A stretch of DNA of 64,000 nucleotides from Siphonodentalium dalli (taxonomy: Eukaryota > Mollusca > Scaphopoda > Gadilida > Siphonodentaliidae), in contig CP136061.1 of the NCBI GenBank assembly GCA_032622095.1, positions 256,009,582 through 256,073,581 of the forward strand, written 5' to 3'. This document shows, piece by piece, positions 11,571 through 23,420 of this stretch. Position 1 is the first letter of the stretch, and every line of letters begins with the position of its first letter. The notes beneath the pieces are model-generated. The model made no database searches and was not told the DNA's origin. It saw only the letters and a program-made list of their open reading frames with translations. Made by a program: the position numbers and the translations under genes.

Positions 11571-13385
11571 ACCTGGTGTGAATTGAACTATGGTGGGGTT
11601 TCAAGCATATCTACCCCTCCACGTTAGAAACAAATGCCAATAAATGACATAAGTAGCTTGAGGATGGATGTGATCCATCGTACCACAGAAAATTCAACCA
11701 GGTCCACAGGTGATCAATGTCTGCAATATACATCTACAATTATCTAAAAAATCAATTTCCTATGCATAATTGACATGAAATCGACCTTTCTCGTACAACA
11801 TAATTATGGAACAAAGTTACATGCCTTGAATAATTAGCCTAATTAATGTGGGTACCAAACTGTTCTTTCACCATGCCAAAAGATAACAAACTCTGATAAC
11901 TAACAACCGAGTTAAAAGGTGATATGCTCGGACAAACAGACATAGCCCTGGACTACCTGTATATGCTCCCGATCCACGTAGGCATACTATGATAATAACA
12001 TGGGAGGAACAGACGAAACACTGACTATACCTACATGTACATCTAATTATAATAATTATAATTCACATAATTTTATATATCGAACAACCGCGACATGGAA
12101 GACAATTTGTGTATCTGTAGTCGACAAATGCTACATGTATGAGCTAACATGTCGATATAAATCAAAACAATAACCATTGCTTTAAGCATAACATCCTTAC
12201 ATACAATGGAAGGCGTTATAGGGCCACCCACTGCGGTGGTGCAGTCAGTGAATGTCGCCGCTTCGTGTATCTGAGAATGTTTGCCAGTCCCTCTCAAGGG
12301 GTCGGTGGTTTATCCACGCAGTGGAGTTATTTCCCCGATAAATGGGCCCTTTACGTGGTCTTTCCCCCACCCATACAACTTACAACGTCGTGGTATAGCC
12401 TAGCGGCTTTAACAACGATAGATCAGTCAATCAACCACCACTGATGCACTCCCGATAATTGTCCATTATCAATCTTTTTGAGGTTCTTAGAGCTTCACGG
12501 TTGATTTTTTAATACAAATGCCGAGATTATTGATAGCATATTCGTTGTGTGTATTGCATAACCGAATCAACTGGTCATCATAAAACTACCTGTTAATATA
12601 GACTTCCGTAGTTCCGTACGAATTTCACATATGAGTACAAAATTTTAGTCATTACAAATACCTTAACCACACAGGCGGGTGCGTATTTTTAATATAACTA
12701 TTTAAACCTGAACCTTTCCATGTCAATGTTCATTGATATATCCTTGGTGAAAACATTTAGCAAGCTGTCCTTATTTATTACCCATTGGTGTCATCCATCC
12801 CTCATTATTAACTGATGGCGAACTTAAATCACCTACCAATAGTTAAGTTCATACCTATTACGTAATAGAAGCATTCTTAAAGCCTTTTGTCCCATTATTT
12901 TGAAGAAAAATGACTGCAGACAAAAATTATGGAGCCAGGAAAAATGTGTTAGCCGGGCTTCTGAATCATCCACCCACCCCGCCAAGTATTCTCAATTTCA
13001 TCAGTATTTTTATACTGCTGATATATATGCAAGTGACAAGTACTGATGTCTAGTAAAATCGAACCTGATTTAAATGTACCAAATGCATTTACAAAAGTAT
13101 TGGCCGCTACTGCATATATATATATATATATATATATCATTTATCTTGTTCTTACAAGCGTCGTAACATATAGCGACGTTTTCACATAATCAAACAATGA
13201 AAACCATACATCATGCAGCATATTAAACAAGCTAGTTTACGTCGCTTGCCAATAGCCAGTTTTTACCCCAAAATGTGCTTGGTAATATGGCTCTGTCTTA
13301 TACATATTTATTGAAAAGTGCCGCCCCCTGAGGACCATATCCTTTCAGAAATACGCATATAATCGACATATAATTTGAAATAGGT
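11571..13385. other. Intron 1 of the TSP1/lectin gene
   Basis: No exon is recognised. An (AT)n microsatellite lies at about 13117-13138. A GC-richer block at 12220-12420 with tracts like GTGGTATAGCCTAGCGGC could be a short interspersed element, but I cannot show tRNA-like promoter boxes convincingly. Confidence 0.4.
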
Positions 13386-13705
13386 ACATAATGTGATTAT
13401 TTTATTTGAAAAATAAGCAGATAATGGACATTTAACCGTTATTTTGTTTTATGGCACGCGCCACAATGAAAACACCTGTTAAAAAGCGTACACCTGAATC
13501 GTCGTTAGTTGGCTTATTTGTGTCATTGCCCGCATATAATATGCTTATAATTGCCTCATTATGTGTCGATAATGTGACTAATATGTTCTCATTTTAAGCA
13601 CAGTATCGACTCAAAATGAAGCGATTTTAAGCAGATTATCTACATGAAACAAGTTCGGTTATAAGCAGATAATGTGCTGGTTTTTAGGAGAACAGGCGGA
13701 GTTGG
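13386..13705 (+). repeat. Dispersed AAGCAGATAAT repeat, copy at 13.4 kb
   Basis: About 320 bp homologous, in reverse complement, to 55.43-55.77 kb. Both contain GCGCCA beside TGAAAACA, a GTACACCTG block, several TTAAGCAGATTAT words and a terminal GGAGAACAGGC. Shorter pieces occur near 41.46 and 41.88 kb. It looks like a non-autonomous foldback family. Confidence 0.65.
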
Positions 13706-13930
13706 GGATCGGTCGGGATTAATGATGGAAGTACATAGTTGGGTGAAACAATTCGATAGGCATGTAATTCAACCAGCTGCTGTTTGTAGTCGTGTTCTAT
13801 TTTGTCGCTATGTGTATGGATGCATCAGACACCTAGCTATAATCGAACTAGTATCGAGTAATGTTACCCCGCCATGTGTACTGTAACCAATGGGATGATG
13901 TGACCTCTAGTTTCTTTGCATACACCACAG

Positions 13931-14104
13931 TGGATGGCGGGTGGACACCTTGGCAGGAAACGTGTGTACCATTTGATCAGTGCAGGGGCATTCTCACGAG
14001 AACCAGGGAGTGTGAGAATCCAGTTCCTGAAAATGGCGGATTAAACTGCGTGGGACGGGACTCTGAATTGTCATCGTGCAATTTCTTTGTTTCGGAAGAA
14101 ACAG
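13931..14104 (+). CDS. Secreted TSP1/C-type-lectin protein, TSP1 exon 2
   Basis: A second thrombospondin type 1 repeat, more diverged: VDGGWTPWQETCVPFDQCRG, then TRTRECENPVPENGGLNC and SELSSCNF. The usual CSxxCGxG is replaced by CVPFDQCRG, so the first disulphide pair may be arranged differently. The acceptor is CACCACAG ending at 13930 and the donor is G|GTCAGC at 14105. Both are phase 1, and the exon is again exactly 174 bp. The preceding exon's final G joins TG to give Val, reading CRVDGGW across the junction. Confidence 0.8.
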
Positions 14105-14149
14105 GTCAGCTATTATTAATTTCCACCCACTCTAACTGGAAGTACTTGT

Positions 14150-14772
14150 GATAGGCTATACGAACTAACTCGTTACCTCCTCGTGGTAGGCCTTCCCTCG
14201 TGATCATATTGTCAATGATGTTTTACAGGCCGTGAATTGCTACGCACTACTCTAGTATGGCACGTTACGCGTATTACTGACAGCAACACACAATGATAAT
14301 CGTATTACATTGACCGGAATTATTGTTAAAAAGCCGACCGACTACTCCACGATATTTTCGCACCTTGCTCACAGAGAACCACCGTCCGTTCTGATCAGAG
14401 CTTAGTGTGATCGGCTTTCCGAACTAACTCCACGTATAGTGTTATTATTATTATATTATGGCACATGCATTATCCATAATCAAGACGCGGTTGTTTCTTA
14501 TAAATTATTTCAATGATGTATATCTATGTGGGCATTGTAAATAGGTATGTATGACTCCACACGGTACAATTACAGCGACAACAAACTTTTGCAGAACTAA
14601 ATTTACCGCCAAAACTCCACACTTATGTAAATTCTAATTCTAATCATATATTATGCGAATTGCATGTGTAGCTCAACGGCCTCCGAGTTTTTACGAACAT
14701 TGAATTTTCTGCACTATGACAGGGTTTATCAGCAGCCACTCGGTATGACATTCTACATTCTGTTTATGATAG
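14150..14772. other. Intron 2 of the TSP1/lectin gene
   Basis: Short non-coding intron (14105-14772 in full) with no recognisable repeat or exon. Confidence 0.6.
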
Positions 14773-14946
14773 AGTGCATTGGCAGTCACATGGTCTGGCT
14801 GAACGCATCTGGCGTATGTGCGTACATCAGCATTGTCCTGAGAGACCGACCAGGCGCTGAATTAGCGTGCAAGGAGATGTGTGGGCGTTTGATCAGGATT
14901 CATGGGCAAAGCATGCTAAACGATCTCAAAGAGCACAACGTAGACG
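14773..14946 (+). CDS. Secreted TSP1/C-type-lectin protein, N-terminal half of lectin domain
   Basis: This exon begins the C-type lectin-like domain. Cysteines ECIGSHM and GVCAY are followed by the helix GAELACKEMCGRLIRI, matching the family pattern of A-x2-C-x3-G-x2-L-x2-I, and by SMLNDLKEHNVDG. The acceptor chosen is TTTATGATAG at 14772 because it gives phase 1, the same as the preceding donor; an alternative AG two bases on would break the frame. The donor is G|GTGAGT at 14947. It too is 174 bp. Intron 3, about 12 kb, separates it from the second half. Confidence 0.75.
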
Positions 14947-14999
14947 GTGAGTGACTGAAGTATTTTGTGTGTGAAACTCATGGACATGACACATATCAT

Positions 15000-16557
15000 G
15001 AAGTATCTTATTACGGTTAGGAATTACGTGGTCTCTAATTGAAATAAAAACTGATTTTATAAAATATATACAGGACAAGACGTAATTTCTCATAATGTCA
15101 CAAGTTACAGTAATGTGTTGGCGAGTGGCGACAGGCATATTATGAATCATATTTCGAACACATTGCTACCGCAAAGTTGCCAACAATATTTCAGGAGTTT
15201 TATTTGACATTCGTGCCAGAAATTCCCTTGGAAACTTTTCTAATAACTTTTGGAAAAACCTAGGTCTTCTAAGTAGCTTACAAATATGTTATAAGCGTTT
15301 GTTTATTAAACTGAATGTTATGCAACTACTTAAACGTTGTCGGGGCGCATTAGCTCAGTCCCGTATATAAGCTGGATGTGCAACAGATTGGAACGTATAC
15401 ATTACAGTTAGAGTTGGTATACAACGTACCACAACACCATCGTTTCGACTTCCAGAAATTCAAACGAAATGTCAAATTGTTTCCAACGTTGCGATCTTCT
15501 TGTGGCATCTCTTATATGTGTACGTTAACTTAAGAGATTACAAAAGTAACAGTCCATATACATGTATAGCGCCATGAAATGTGTGTGTTAATTTCCAATA
15601 CTGTTTAGTGTCCTGATTTCTTTATTTAATTGGGAGTCGGACGTAGTCTTGAAAATACATTCGGAGCAACACCAAGTATCTAAGTGACTTGCCAGTCTAC
15701 AAGCCATTGTACTATGCATTAGGTCTATGTTACACAACTTGCGTTATATCGGATGATCGAAATGCACATGTATAATATTCTAAATGGACTCTACGCTGAC
15801 ATTCACAAGATTCACAACTTGCACGAAACGATTTGCTCTTGCGGAAATTAGAATGCGACAGAAATTGCGTAGTCTATTCACAGCATACACTAACCATTCA
15901 AACAACTGCGTGGGAGTACCGCATGCACAGTCCGTGCACATGTACCTAATAATAGCCTGAACCGCGATTGATAATTTGATACACCTTGTAAACGTTTCAT
16001 CCCACAAAGTGCATGTCACTACGACGTGATTCGTGAGCTCGTGTCGTGAGGTAATGACTGCATGCATGGGCCACGAGACCACACTTTAAGTCCTTATAAC
16101 ACTTAGATGAGAGTGTGGTCAATTCTACTCACACTTTATGCATAATTTGAAGATACTAACATATATATTGTACTGTGTGCCGTTGGTGACAAATTAAATA
16201 AACTTATGTGCCACTGGTGTTCACTGACATATGATACACCAAGCGTTAACAATTCACACCGTTCCAGGTTCCTACAAATCATATTCTCGGGAAACGGGAA
16301 TGAGTGTTGGACCCGGGAACCGGGTAATTACCGTTCCCGGTATTAAACTCTAATTACAGTCTTATAATTATTATCTATTCTCCATAACACACATCACACA
16401 CATGGACATCTATTACAGACATAGGCGACTGTTAAGATCAACCTAGCTCCTACCACATCAGATGGAATCATGATATACTGATTCATAAATCTAACATAAA
16501 TTATTTGTGCCGTTATAGAAGTGGGAAAGTAATATTCCCCAGATATACTAACAGCTC
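15000..16557. other. Start of the 12-kb intron, nothing recognised
   Basis: Only short frames on both strands. A stretch around 15380-15500 reads as protein-like over about 35 codons (VYNVPQHHRFDFQKFKRN), which could be a remnant of a retroelement, but it is too short to assign. Confidence 0.4.
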
Positions 16558-16745
16558 AATCTGGGACATTTGACGTTCGTAGCATAACGATTAGATAACC
16601 CCATAAATTGTTATCGTCATCTGATATCGCCTGACTGGTCTGTTCTAAAAATAGTAACAAATATATGTCCCGCTTGATCATCGAGTTATATAAGAAGATA
16701 TTCGAATAAAATATCAATTGATATAAGCTTTTCCAGACAGGGATC
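16558..16745 (+). repeat. Dispersed repeat, copy 1 (direct partner at 18.39 kb)
   Basis: About 185 bp beginning CAATCTGGGACATTTGACGT recurs in the same orientation at 18393-18575. Both end with GATAWAAGCWTTTCC-GACAGGG. A reverse-strand remnant lies at 18.17-18.23 kb and a further relative near 52.98 kb. Confidence 0.65.
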
Positions 16746-17039
16746 TTTATCTATGTTTGAATAAAAACAAATTCGAATTTAATGCGTGTAGTTTGAAAAC
16801 TTTAGCGATAGTTGGGTGTATCATTACATGTATATGACTTTGTACGAAATTATACGTGCTATTGCGGCTAGACGCTAGAACTTTGCGATTTATGTCGCCG
16901 ATGTTTGCATGCTCAAGTATTATCGATTAAATGGAAGTATGTGTGCATAAATGTGAATCGTATGTCGTCATCATAATCATCATCATCAATAAAAGGGAAT
17001 AAGTCGCAATTACTTTTACCCATTGTGCAGTTCAGAGGT

Positions 17040-18110
17040 CTCAAGTTGATATATGTATGTGTAAGCGGTAGTTTGTATTAATTCTGCTAATCACATCCAT
17101 AATGCACCAACCAATGATGGTATTCAAACAGTTATTTGAATGTGTCAACATTTTCTGCTGCGACAATTTGTGCGGGCAGATTGTTCCATATACATTTAGT
17201 GATTTCTCTTTGTAAAGAAATGTTTTCGAACATCTTTCTTGACACAGGGTTTCTGTAATTTGTAATCGTGACCTCCGGTGCCTTTGTGCATTGCGTTCTC
17301 AAATAACTTGTGTGTGTCTATGTTATACAGACCATGAGTTTTGCATACACTTCTAGCATTTCTCCTCTTTTTCGTCTATACTTTAGTGACATGTCTTAAC
17401 CAATCGAAATTGGTACCTATATATATTTTTGTCCGGGGAGTGTTTTGGACGGGTCAATTAGTGACACCGACCTGACATTGAGCTACAAAATGGTAAATTC
17501 AAGGTTAAATCGCGCCTTTCGACGGATTTCGATGTTAGATCCACGGAGGTTTTCAAAACCAGCTATTTGAAAATTGGTATCTGAAGTCAGAAGTCCGAAA
17601 GCAGAGGGGAAACAACCCGGACGAAGTCGGGTCACCCTGCTAGTATTATATATTGTTCTTTGTATTCAAACGATATCATTATTATGTGTAATATTTTATT
17701 CGCTTTCATGACTGTTTCATTTACGTCCTGGTCAATGTTCAGATTTTCGTTGATATACACTCCAAGATCTTTCTCGTATGTTGACATATGAATCACATGC
17801 TTTTCTTGTGTATCCGTCATAAAATATGTTTTGTTTTGGTTGTTGCGTCCAAACTGCAAGACGGGAATTTTCCCAGGGTTAAACTTCAGTTACCAGTCGT
17901 TTGACCACTGACATACAGTGTGTATTGAAGCCTGTGTGCCACATATATTTGTTGTACCGTAAATATTGGTGTCAGTATGTCATTAATATACATCAGAAAT
18001 AACACAGGTCCGAGAACTTCCCTTGAGGAACACCACTGGTAACATATGAATACTCAGAAGGTGATTCGTTGAAGAATGTGTGTTAATCATGCATCCAGCT
18101 AACGAATATA
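17040..18110 (-). pseudogene. Non-LTR retrotransposon reverse transcriptase, broken
   Basis: Read on the minus strand, blocks of a LINE reverse transcriptase occur in order. First comes YVTSGVPQG followed by LGPVLFLMYINDI (about 18090-17970, with a frameshift between). Next is a block with LQFGRNNQNKTYFM and EKDLGVYINENLNIDQDVNE (17859-17632). Last is the C-terminal KYRRKRGEMLEVYAKLM and IWNNLPAQIVAAENVDTFK (17390-17130). Stops and frameshifts separate the blocks, the catalytic YADD region is missing, and a Helentron-like element interrupts it. It is a dead, 5'-truncated copy in the intron of the TSP1/lectin gene. Confidence 0.85.
17415..17644 (+). mobile_element. Short Helentron-like (HINE) element
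   Basis: A block of about 230 bp starts CTATATATATTTTTGTCCGG. It ends with a hairpin (ACCCG/CGGGT at 17615-17632) followed by ACCCTGCTAGT. An AT-rich start and a GC hairpin a few bases before CTGCTAGT are the known terminal features of Helitron-like non-autonomous elements in bivalves and flies. It splits the reverse-transcriptase pseudogene between two homologous blocks, which proves it arrived later. There are no terminal inverted repeats of note. Confidence 0.75.
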
Positions 18111-18164
18111 TTAAATGCGGTGTATTTCTTTGTAAATATGTTCTATATAGTTACCGGGGTATAA

Positions 18165-18600
18165 CATATTAGATATGAATCTAAGAATCCTGTCCGGAAA
18201 TGCTTCTATCGATTAATAATGATTATATTTGGAATATGTTCTGGTCTAAGAACGTGTGGTTGTGTAGCTAACTAACAATATTGGTTAATGTTAACAGAAA
18301 CCAGAAATGTTATTGAGTAATTTTGTCACAGATAAGCGTTAATTAGACTCATTATCGCTTATAAATATCTATGGAATAAAACAATGCAAACAATAAATCT
18401 GGGACATTTGACGTTCGGACATAGACATGTGAACATCCTAATGTATAGTATCGCCTGAACTGCCGGTTCTAAAAAATTGAACAATTAATTGTCCCAATTA
18501 ATCATCTCATTCCATAATAAACTATTCGAAATAAAATCAATATTGATAGAAGCATTTCCGGACAGGGGTTTTCAAATCATATTTATTATTTTATACCTAC
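18165..18600. repeat. Foldback pair including dispersed repeat copy 2
   Basis: 18170-18240 (with CTGTCCGGAAATGCTTCTAT) is the reverse complement of sequence at 18540-18600. 18393-18575 is the direct partner of 16558-16745. Together they look like a small foldback element with variable inner sequence. Confidence 0.6.
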
Positions 18601-19590
18601 GCAATTCTTTCAAATTTATTATTTAAAGAGTTACCCATCTTCAATTAGTTGTTTACTGATAGCTGCATAAAGTTTGTCCCGTATACATACCTTATTGGCT
18701 GTCTCGAGTTCTCTTTGGGAATACTTTTGAACGTTTTTCTTCATTGGATTTAAAAAAAAAGAGGAAAAATCTAGGAGAGCATGTATGTTTGTCATAGTTC
18801 ACCAAATCTATGAAGACGGTCATATTTGAATATCTGCCAAGTCTTGTTTGTTTAGTTTTTGGTGTAATGTTCTAGCTGTCTTTGAGTAAATGTTGCTATG
18901 GTTACATGGCTAGTTGGTAAGGCGATAATTATAACTTCGTTATCTGTCGAGTTTATTATAATAATTATGTGCACATTTTTCGATTTCCGCAAATCAATTT
19001 TCGAAATGAAGAAGTGATTGCACAATGTTAGAAAAGCAGTTAGCGTTCTGAAAGTTAGCTCTCAAACGAACTACATGACTTTTGGTAGTAATGCATTTAT
19101 TCATGGATTGGTGTGTATACATGCGTGTGGAATTGTGTATTTGTTTTAACGCGATTGCAAGTGGTATACTATTGTGAACTGTCAAAGGAGTACAAAATTG
19201 AGGTTACTCACCGAAAATTCATTATGCATATATGTGTGCACAATAGAGTTTGTTATGAACGAAACAATGTTATGTTTTTATTGTCTGTATTATGTTAATG
19301 TCTTTATGTTGTCACCCGTGATCCTCTTGTTGATCTCTCGTCGTACGATTTGTCGGTATAGGCGGTCACGCCCTGTGCTGTTTCGTGTACACTATGTGAT
19401 GTATTTGATATTTCGCTGATTTTCAGTTGTGTTTGTGATCATTGTCTGTGTTTGTTTAATGCTGCTGTATTGTTGTGTTTGGTGTTATCTTATTATTGTG
19501 ACCCACACTGTGTTTACGGGACCATTTCAATATATGTGGCATAAATTATATTAATGCGTTCTGGAGATCATTTGAGACTAATTGATTGGA
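18601..19590. other. Intron 3 continued, nothing recognised
   Basis: AT-rich sequence, overlapping short frames on both strands, no domain or repeat seen. Confidence 0.4.
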
Positions 19591-20021
19591 TAGTTACCAC
19601 TGTGTAGGAACGGAAGTTAACGATGTATCGCGGTAATCGAACATAAATAAAAGTCGCTTGCCTCAGCTTGACTACGGTACGTATATTTTCGTCTTTCCCT
19701 CCAATTGTGTCAAAATCCCAGCCCGGGTGCCAAACTGCCTCGATGAGGGGTATGTTTCGCTACATTTTCGTATTAATTTCGTTTCAGTACCGTGTCTAGT
19801 TCTCTCGTAAATCAAGTTTAAACCTCCTATTTTCGTGCTAAAAACACGTCACGTTTGCGATCAAAAGCACATTTTTCAAACTATACCACGTCTTATTTTA
19901 TAACAAAGACATGTTTTGGATGCCTTAATATCCCATTGAAAGCCACGCTTAGCGTTTGTCCCCCGTTTCATGTGTTTTCCCGAAATACGAGCCCGATTTC
20001 AAAGCGTGGTGCTCCAACAGA

Positions 20022-20104
20022 ATTGAACGCACGGTAACATTTGACAAAAAAACATTGAACGCACGGTATTTTTTTTATTATTTGCATTGAACGCACGGTA
20101 AACA
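20022..20104. repeat. Three spaced ATTGAACGCACGGTA words
   Basis: The 15-bp word occurs three times in 83 bp, and three times in mirror image around 22733-22810. Regular subterminal words of this sort are often transposase binding sites; that role is inference. Confidence 0.7.
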
Positions 20105-20273
20105 TTCGATTACACCATGTAAAATGCCTTACACTTAAACATTTTTTATATTGGAGTGAAAACTGAATCGCTAGTATTAAAATAGATTATAGACCACCAA
20201 TAACAAACACATATGGACATAATTGAACTCATATTACGGTCGTAATCTACAATCTTCAAGATATAAAACTTTT

Positions 20274-20660
20274 AATTTATCCCTCAAGCTGGTGCCAAAA
20301 ATATGCTATAATAGGGTTTTATATGGAGTGGCAAGGTGTTTTGAACCGAAATACATATAACGTCCATGCATTAACATGGATGTGGTTGTACCCCCCCCCC
20401 CCCCAAATTGATCAAATAATTTAGCCCTCAAGCTGGTACCAAAATATGCTATATTAGGGTTTTATGTGGAGTGGCATGGGGTTCTGAACCGATATAAATA
20501 TAATGTCCATGCATGAAGTTGGATGTGGTTGTACCCCCCCCAATTGATAAAATAATTTAGCCCTCAAGCTGGTACCAAAATATGCTATATTAGGGTTTTA
20601 TGTGGTGTGGCATGGGGTTCTGAACCGAAATAAATATAATGTCCATGTATGAACATGGAT
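20274..20660. repeat. Three-unit subrepeat in the left arm
   Basis: Units of about 125 bp share CCCTCAAGCTGGTACCAAAA, TAGGGTTTTATGTGG and GTGGTTGTACCCCCC. The mirrored set is at 22140-22555. The mononucleotide runs differ in length between arms. Confidence 0.75.
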
Positions 20661-20861
20661 GTGGTTGTATCAAATACTACTAATAGTTGGAAAATTTAAC
20701 CCTCCAATTTAACAGCATGCAGTTGAAAAATTCAGATCTTTCTGGCTTGATTTTAGTCTAAATTTGCATTTTTTATTTAGCCTAGTTGAAAAATTCCAAC
20801 TCAATGGTGAAACGGTAGTCGGGTATTTTAAAACTATAGATTAACTATATTTTATAATGTG

Positions 20862-21347
20862 TTAGAATTTGTCCAAAATAAGACACAATGTATCTTGTTT
20901 TCGTGGAAATGCGTCACATGATATGATGTTCTCGAAATAACACAATATAACACAGTATAAACTATATACTAGTATAGTTTTATGAAAGTAAAATATTACC
21001 TTCGACCAAAGATGGTGGGGTTCCAAGGTTACACTCGCGATAGCGAAACCGTCTATGTGCACACGCTGGTGGGTATACAATAATATCGACACATAATACG
21101 GGTCATCCTAAGTCCCACATATGGGCGTATATTTAAAGAGCATTTTATGATTATAACAGTTCCATATACTAGTATCATATACAGCTTTTTGATTGAACCT
21201 AATTGTCATGAGATCACGAATATATTCAAATTCAACGAGTGGCTCACCATAATTATCATTACCACGCAGTTTGGACATGTGTGGTAATTTTTGAACAAAC
21301 AGTACGATGCACAAACTGGAGTCTGCCTGGACTATTTTATGGAACAA
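20862..21347 (-). CDS. Unknown reading frame in foldback element core, one internal amber
   Basis: On the minus strand a frame runs from 21347 to 20862, interrupted by a single TAG at 21110-21108. The first 79 codons include KLRGNDNYGEPLVEFEYIRD, which looks protein-like. After the TAG the frame continues through THQRVHIDGFAIASVTLEPH. I recognise no family. It could be a decayed gene, a spliced gene with a donor at GTAATA after LWSK, or chance. The divergent partner lies about 200 bp away on the other strand. Confidence 0.3.
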
Positions 21348-21544
21348 TATTTTTAATCTTCCGCTGACATAAATTAACTATGACACAAATAATTCCCTTA
21401 CCTCAGCTATATACCTAATTTATTTTAGAAGTTAAACTGTCGCTCAATAATATATCCGTTGTCCAATTCTAATGGCTACATATATACAATCCATGAACAC
21501 GGCAATCCTTAATTTAGCAATTATTTACTCTATATATTCCATAC

Positions 21545-21754
21545 ATGGATTCGGCTGATATGGAGATGTACGAGTGTACGACGTGCCATCAAATTAGCAT
21601 CACATTTTGTGGATCAATCGATCACGCCAAAAGACGCCACCCAAGAGAAGAATTGGCGATCAAGATAAGCCGGAAAAATCCGGACTCAACGATAACATCG
21701 GTAGTTCGGCAGTATGGCGTAATACCGGAAACTATTGAAAGGGCAAGGAGATAG
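21545..21754 (+). CDS. Small C2H2 zinc-finger protein in foldback element core
   Basis: A 69-residue frame begins MDSADMEMYECTTCHQ and contains C-x2-C-x12-H-x4-H, a full C2H2 spacing (Cys-11, Cys-14, His-27, His-32). A basic region with SVVRQYGVIPETIERARR follows and could form a helix-turn-helix-like segment. It ends at TAG 21752-21754, after which the same frame is open again for 74 codons into the right arm. A DNA-binding role at the element's own arms is inference. No transposase catalytic domain is seen. Confidence 0.45.
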   Translation: MDSADMEMYECTTCHQISITFCGSIDHAKRRHPREELAIKISRKNPDSTITSVVRQYGVIPETIERARR

Positions 21755-21954
21755 TGCCAAATGAACATGCGAATTCCGTGGTACCTCTCGCTCCCCTATA
21801 GACAGGGGTCACATCATGTTCCCTCTGCATACCCGCACCCGGTGTCGCTGGTCCTGTTTGATGGTATGACCCTCCTCGTGAAATATAGGGAATATCTTAT
21901 TTTGGTGTATGTATTTGTGCTTTTTGGGTTCCATTTGCTCGACTATACTCAGCC

Positions 21955-23240
21955 CCAAAATAACCGACTACCGTTTCACCATTGAGTTGGAATTGTTCAA
22001 CTAGGCTCAATAAAAAATGCAAATTTAGACTAAAATCAAGCCAGAAAGATCAAGATTCTACCTGGTTAAAGCCTGAAGTTTCCAACTGCATGCTGTTAAA
22101 TTGGAGGGTTAAATTTTCCAACTATTAGTAGTATTTGATCAATGGGTGGGGGGTACAACCACATCCATGTTCATACATGGACATTATATTTATTTCGGTT
22201 CAGAACCCCATGCCACTCCACATAAAACCCTAATATAGCATATTTTGGTACCAGCTTGAGGGCTAAATTGTTTGATCAATTGGGGGGGGGGGGTACAACC
22301 ACATCCATGTTCATGCATAGACATTATATTTATATCGGTTCAGAACCCCATGCCACTCCACATAAAACCCTAATATAGCATATTTTGGTACAGCCTGGGG
22401 GCTCAATTATTTGATCAATTGGGGGGGGGGGGGGGTACACAACATCCATGTTAATGCATGTACATTATATGTATTTCGGTTCAAAACACCTTGCCACTCC
22501 ATATAAAACCCTATTATAGCATATTTTTGGCACCAGCTTGAGGGATAAATTAAAAGTTTTATATGTTGAAACAAAGATTGTAGATTACGACCGTAATATG
22601 AGTTCAATTATGTCCATATGTGTTTGTTATTGGTGGTCTATAATCTATTTTAATAGTAGCGATTCAGTTTTCACTCCAATATAAAAAAATGTTTAAGTGT
22701 AAGGCATTTTACATGGTGTAATCGAATGTTTACCGTGCGTTCAATGCAAATAATAAAAAAAATACCGTGCGTTCAATGTTTTTTTGTCAAATGTTACCGT
22801 GCGTTCAATTCTGTTGGAGCACCACGCTTTGAAATCGGGCTCGTATTTCGGGAAAACACATGAAACGGGGGACAAACGCTAAGCGTGGCTTTCAATGGGA
22901 TATTAAGGCATCCAAAACATGTCTTTGTTATAAAATAAGACGTGGTATAGTTTGAAAAATGTGCTTTTGATCGCAAACGTGACGTGTTTTAACACGAAAA
23001 TAGGATGTTTAAACTTGATTTACGAGAGAACTAGACACGGTACTGAAACGCAATTAGTACGAAAATGTAGCGGAACATACCCCTCATCGAGGCAGATTGG
23101 CACCCGGGCTGGGATTTTGACACAATTGGAGGGAAAGACGAAAATATACGTACCGTAGTCAAGCTGAGGCGAACGACTTTTATTTTTGTTCGATTACCGC
23201 GATACATCGTTCACTTCCGTTCCTACACAGTGGTTACTAT
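21955..23240 (-). repeat. Right inverted arm of the foldback element
   Basis: Reverse complement of 19591-20831, with small differences in homopolymer lengths and a few substitutions. It begins just after the plus-strand zinc-finger frame and ends CACAGTGGTTAC before TA. Confidence 0.8.
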
Positions 23241-23420
23241 AGAAACAAGGTCTTATTCATTCCGATACAAAACAATAGCAATTTACCAATTTGGTACACT
23301 ACATGAATTTGGGTGTCATACAATGTAGTTGTCACAATGGTAATATATTGGTCTGGAAATAATTGGTGGTATATAGGTATTACACAACATCGGCAGCATC
23401 GAGTGATATATCCACTCCTA

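Larger units (their letters stand above)
19591..23240. mobile_element. Foldback element with ~1.25-kb inverted arms
   Basis: The left arm (19591-20831) is repeated in reverse complement at 21955-23240 with high identity, seen for example in an identical 60-codon frame at 19855-20037 and 22976-22794. The ends read TA-GTTACCACTGTGTAGGA on the left and CACAGTGGTTAC-TA on the right, consistent with a TA target duplication and a 10-bp end with one mismatch. Each arm contains three ATTGAACGCACGGTA words and three units of about 125 bp with poly-C/poly-G runs. The core of about 1.1 kb is unique and holds two divergent frames. It lies in intron 3 of the TSP1/lectin gene. The superfamily is not assigned. 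Confidence 0.8.

Noticed and set aside
12220-12420. tRNA-derived SINE
   Set aside because: GTGGTATAGCCTAGCGGC recalls an A box, but no matching B box or tail is visible.
19855-20037. Identical 60-codon frames in both arms of the 19.6-23.2 kb element
   Set aside because: Identity follows from the inverted repeat; arms also contain homopolymer runs and no domain is recognised.
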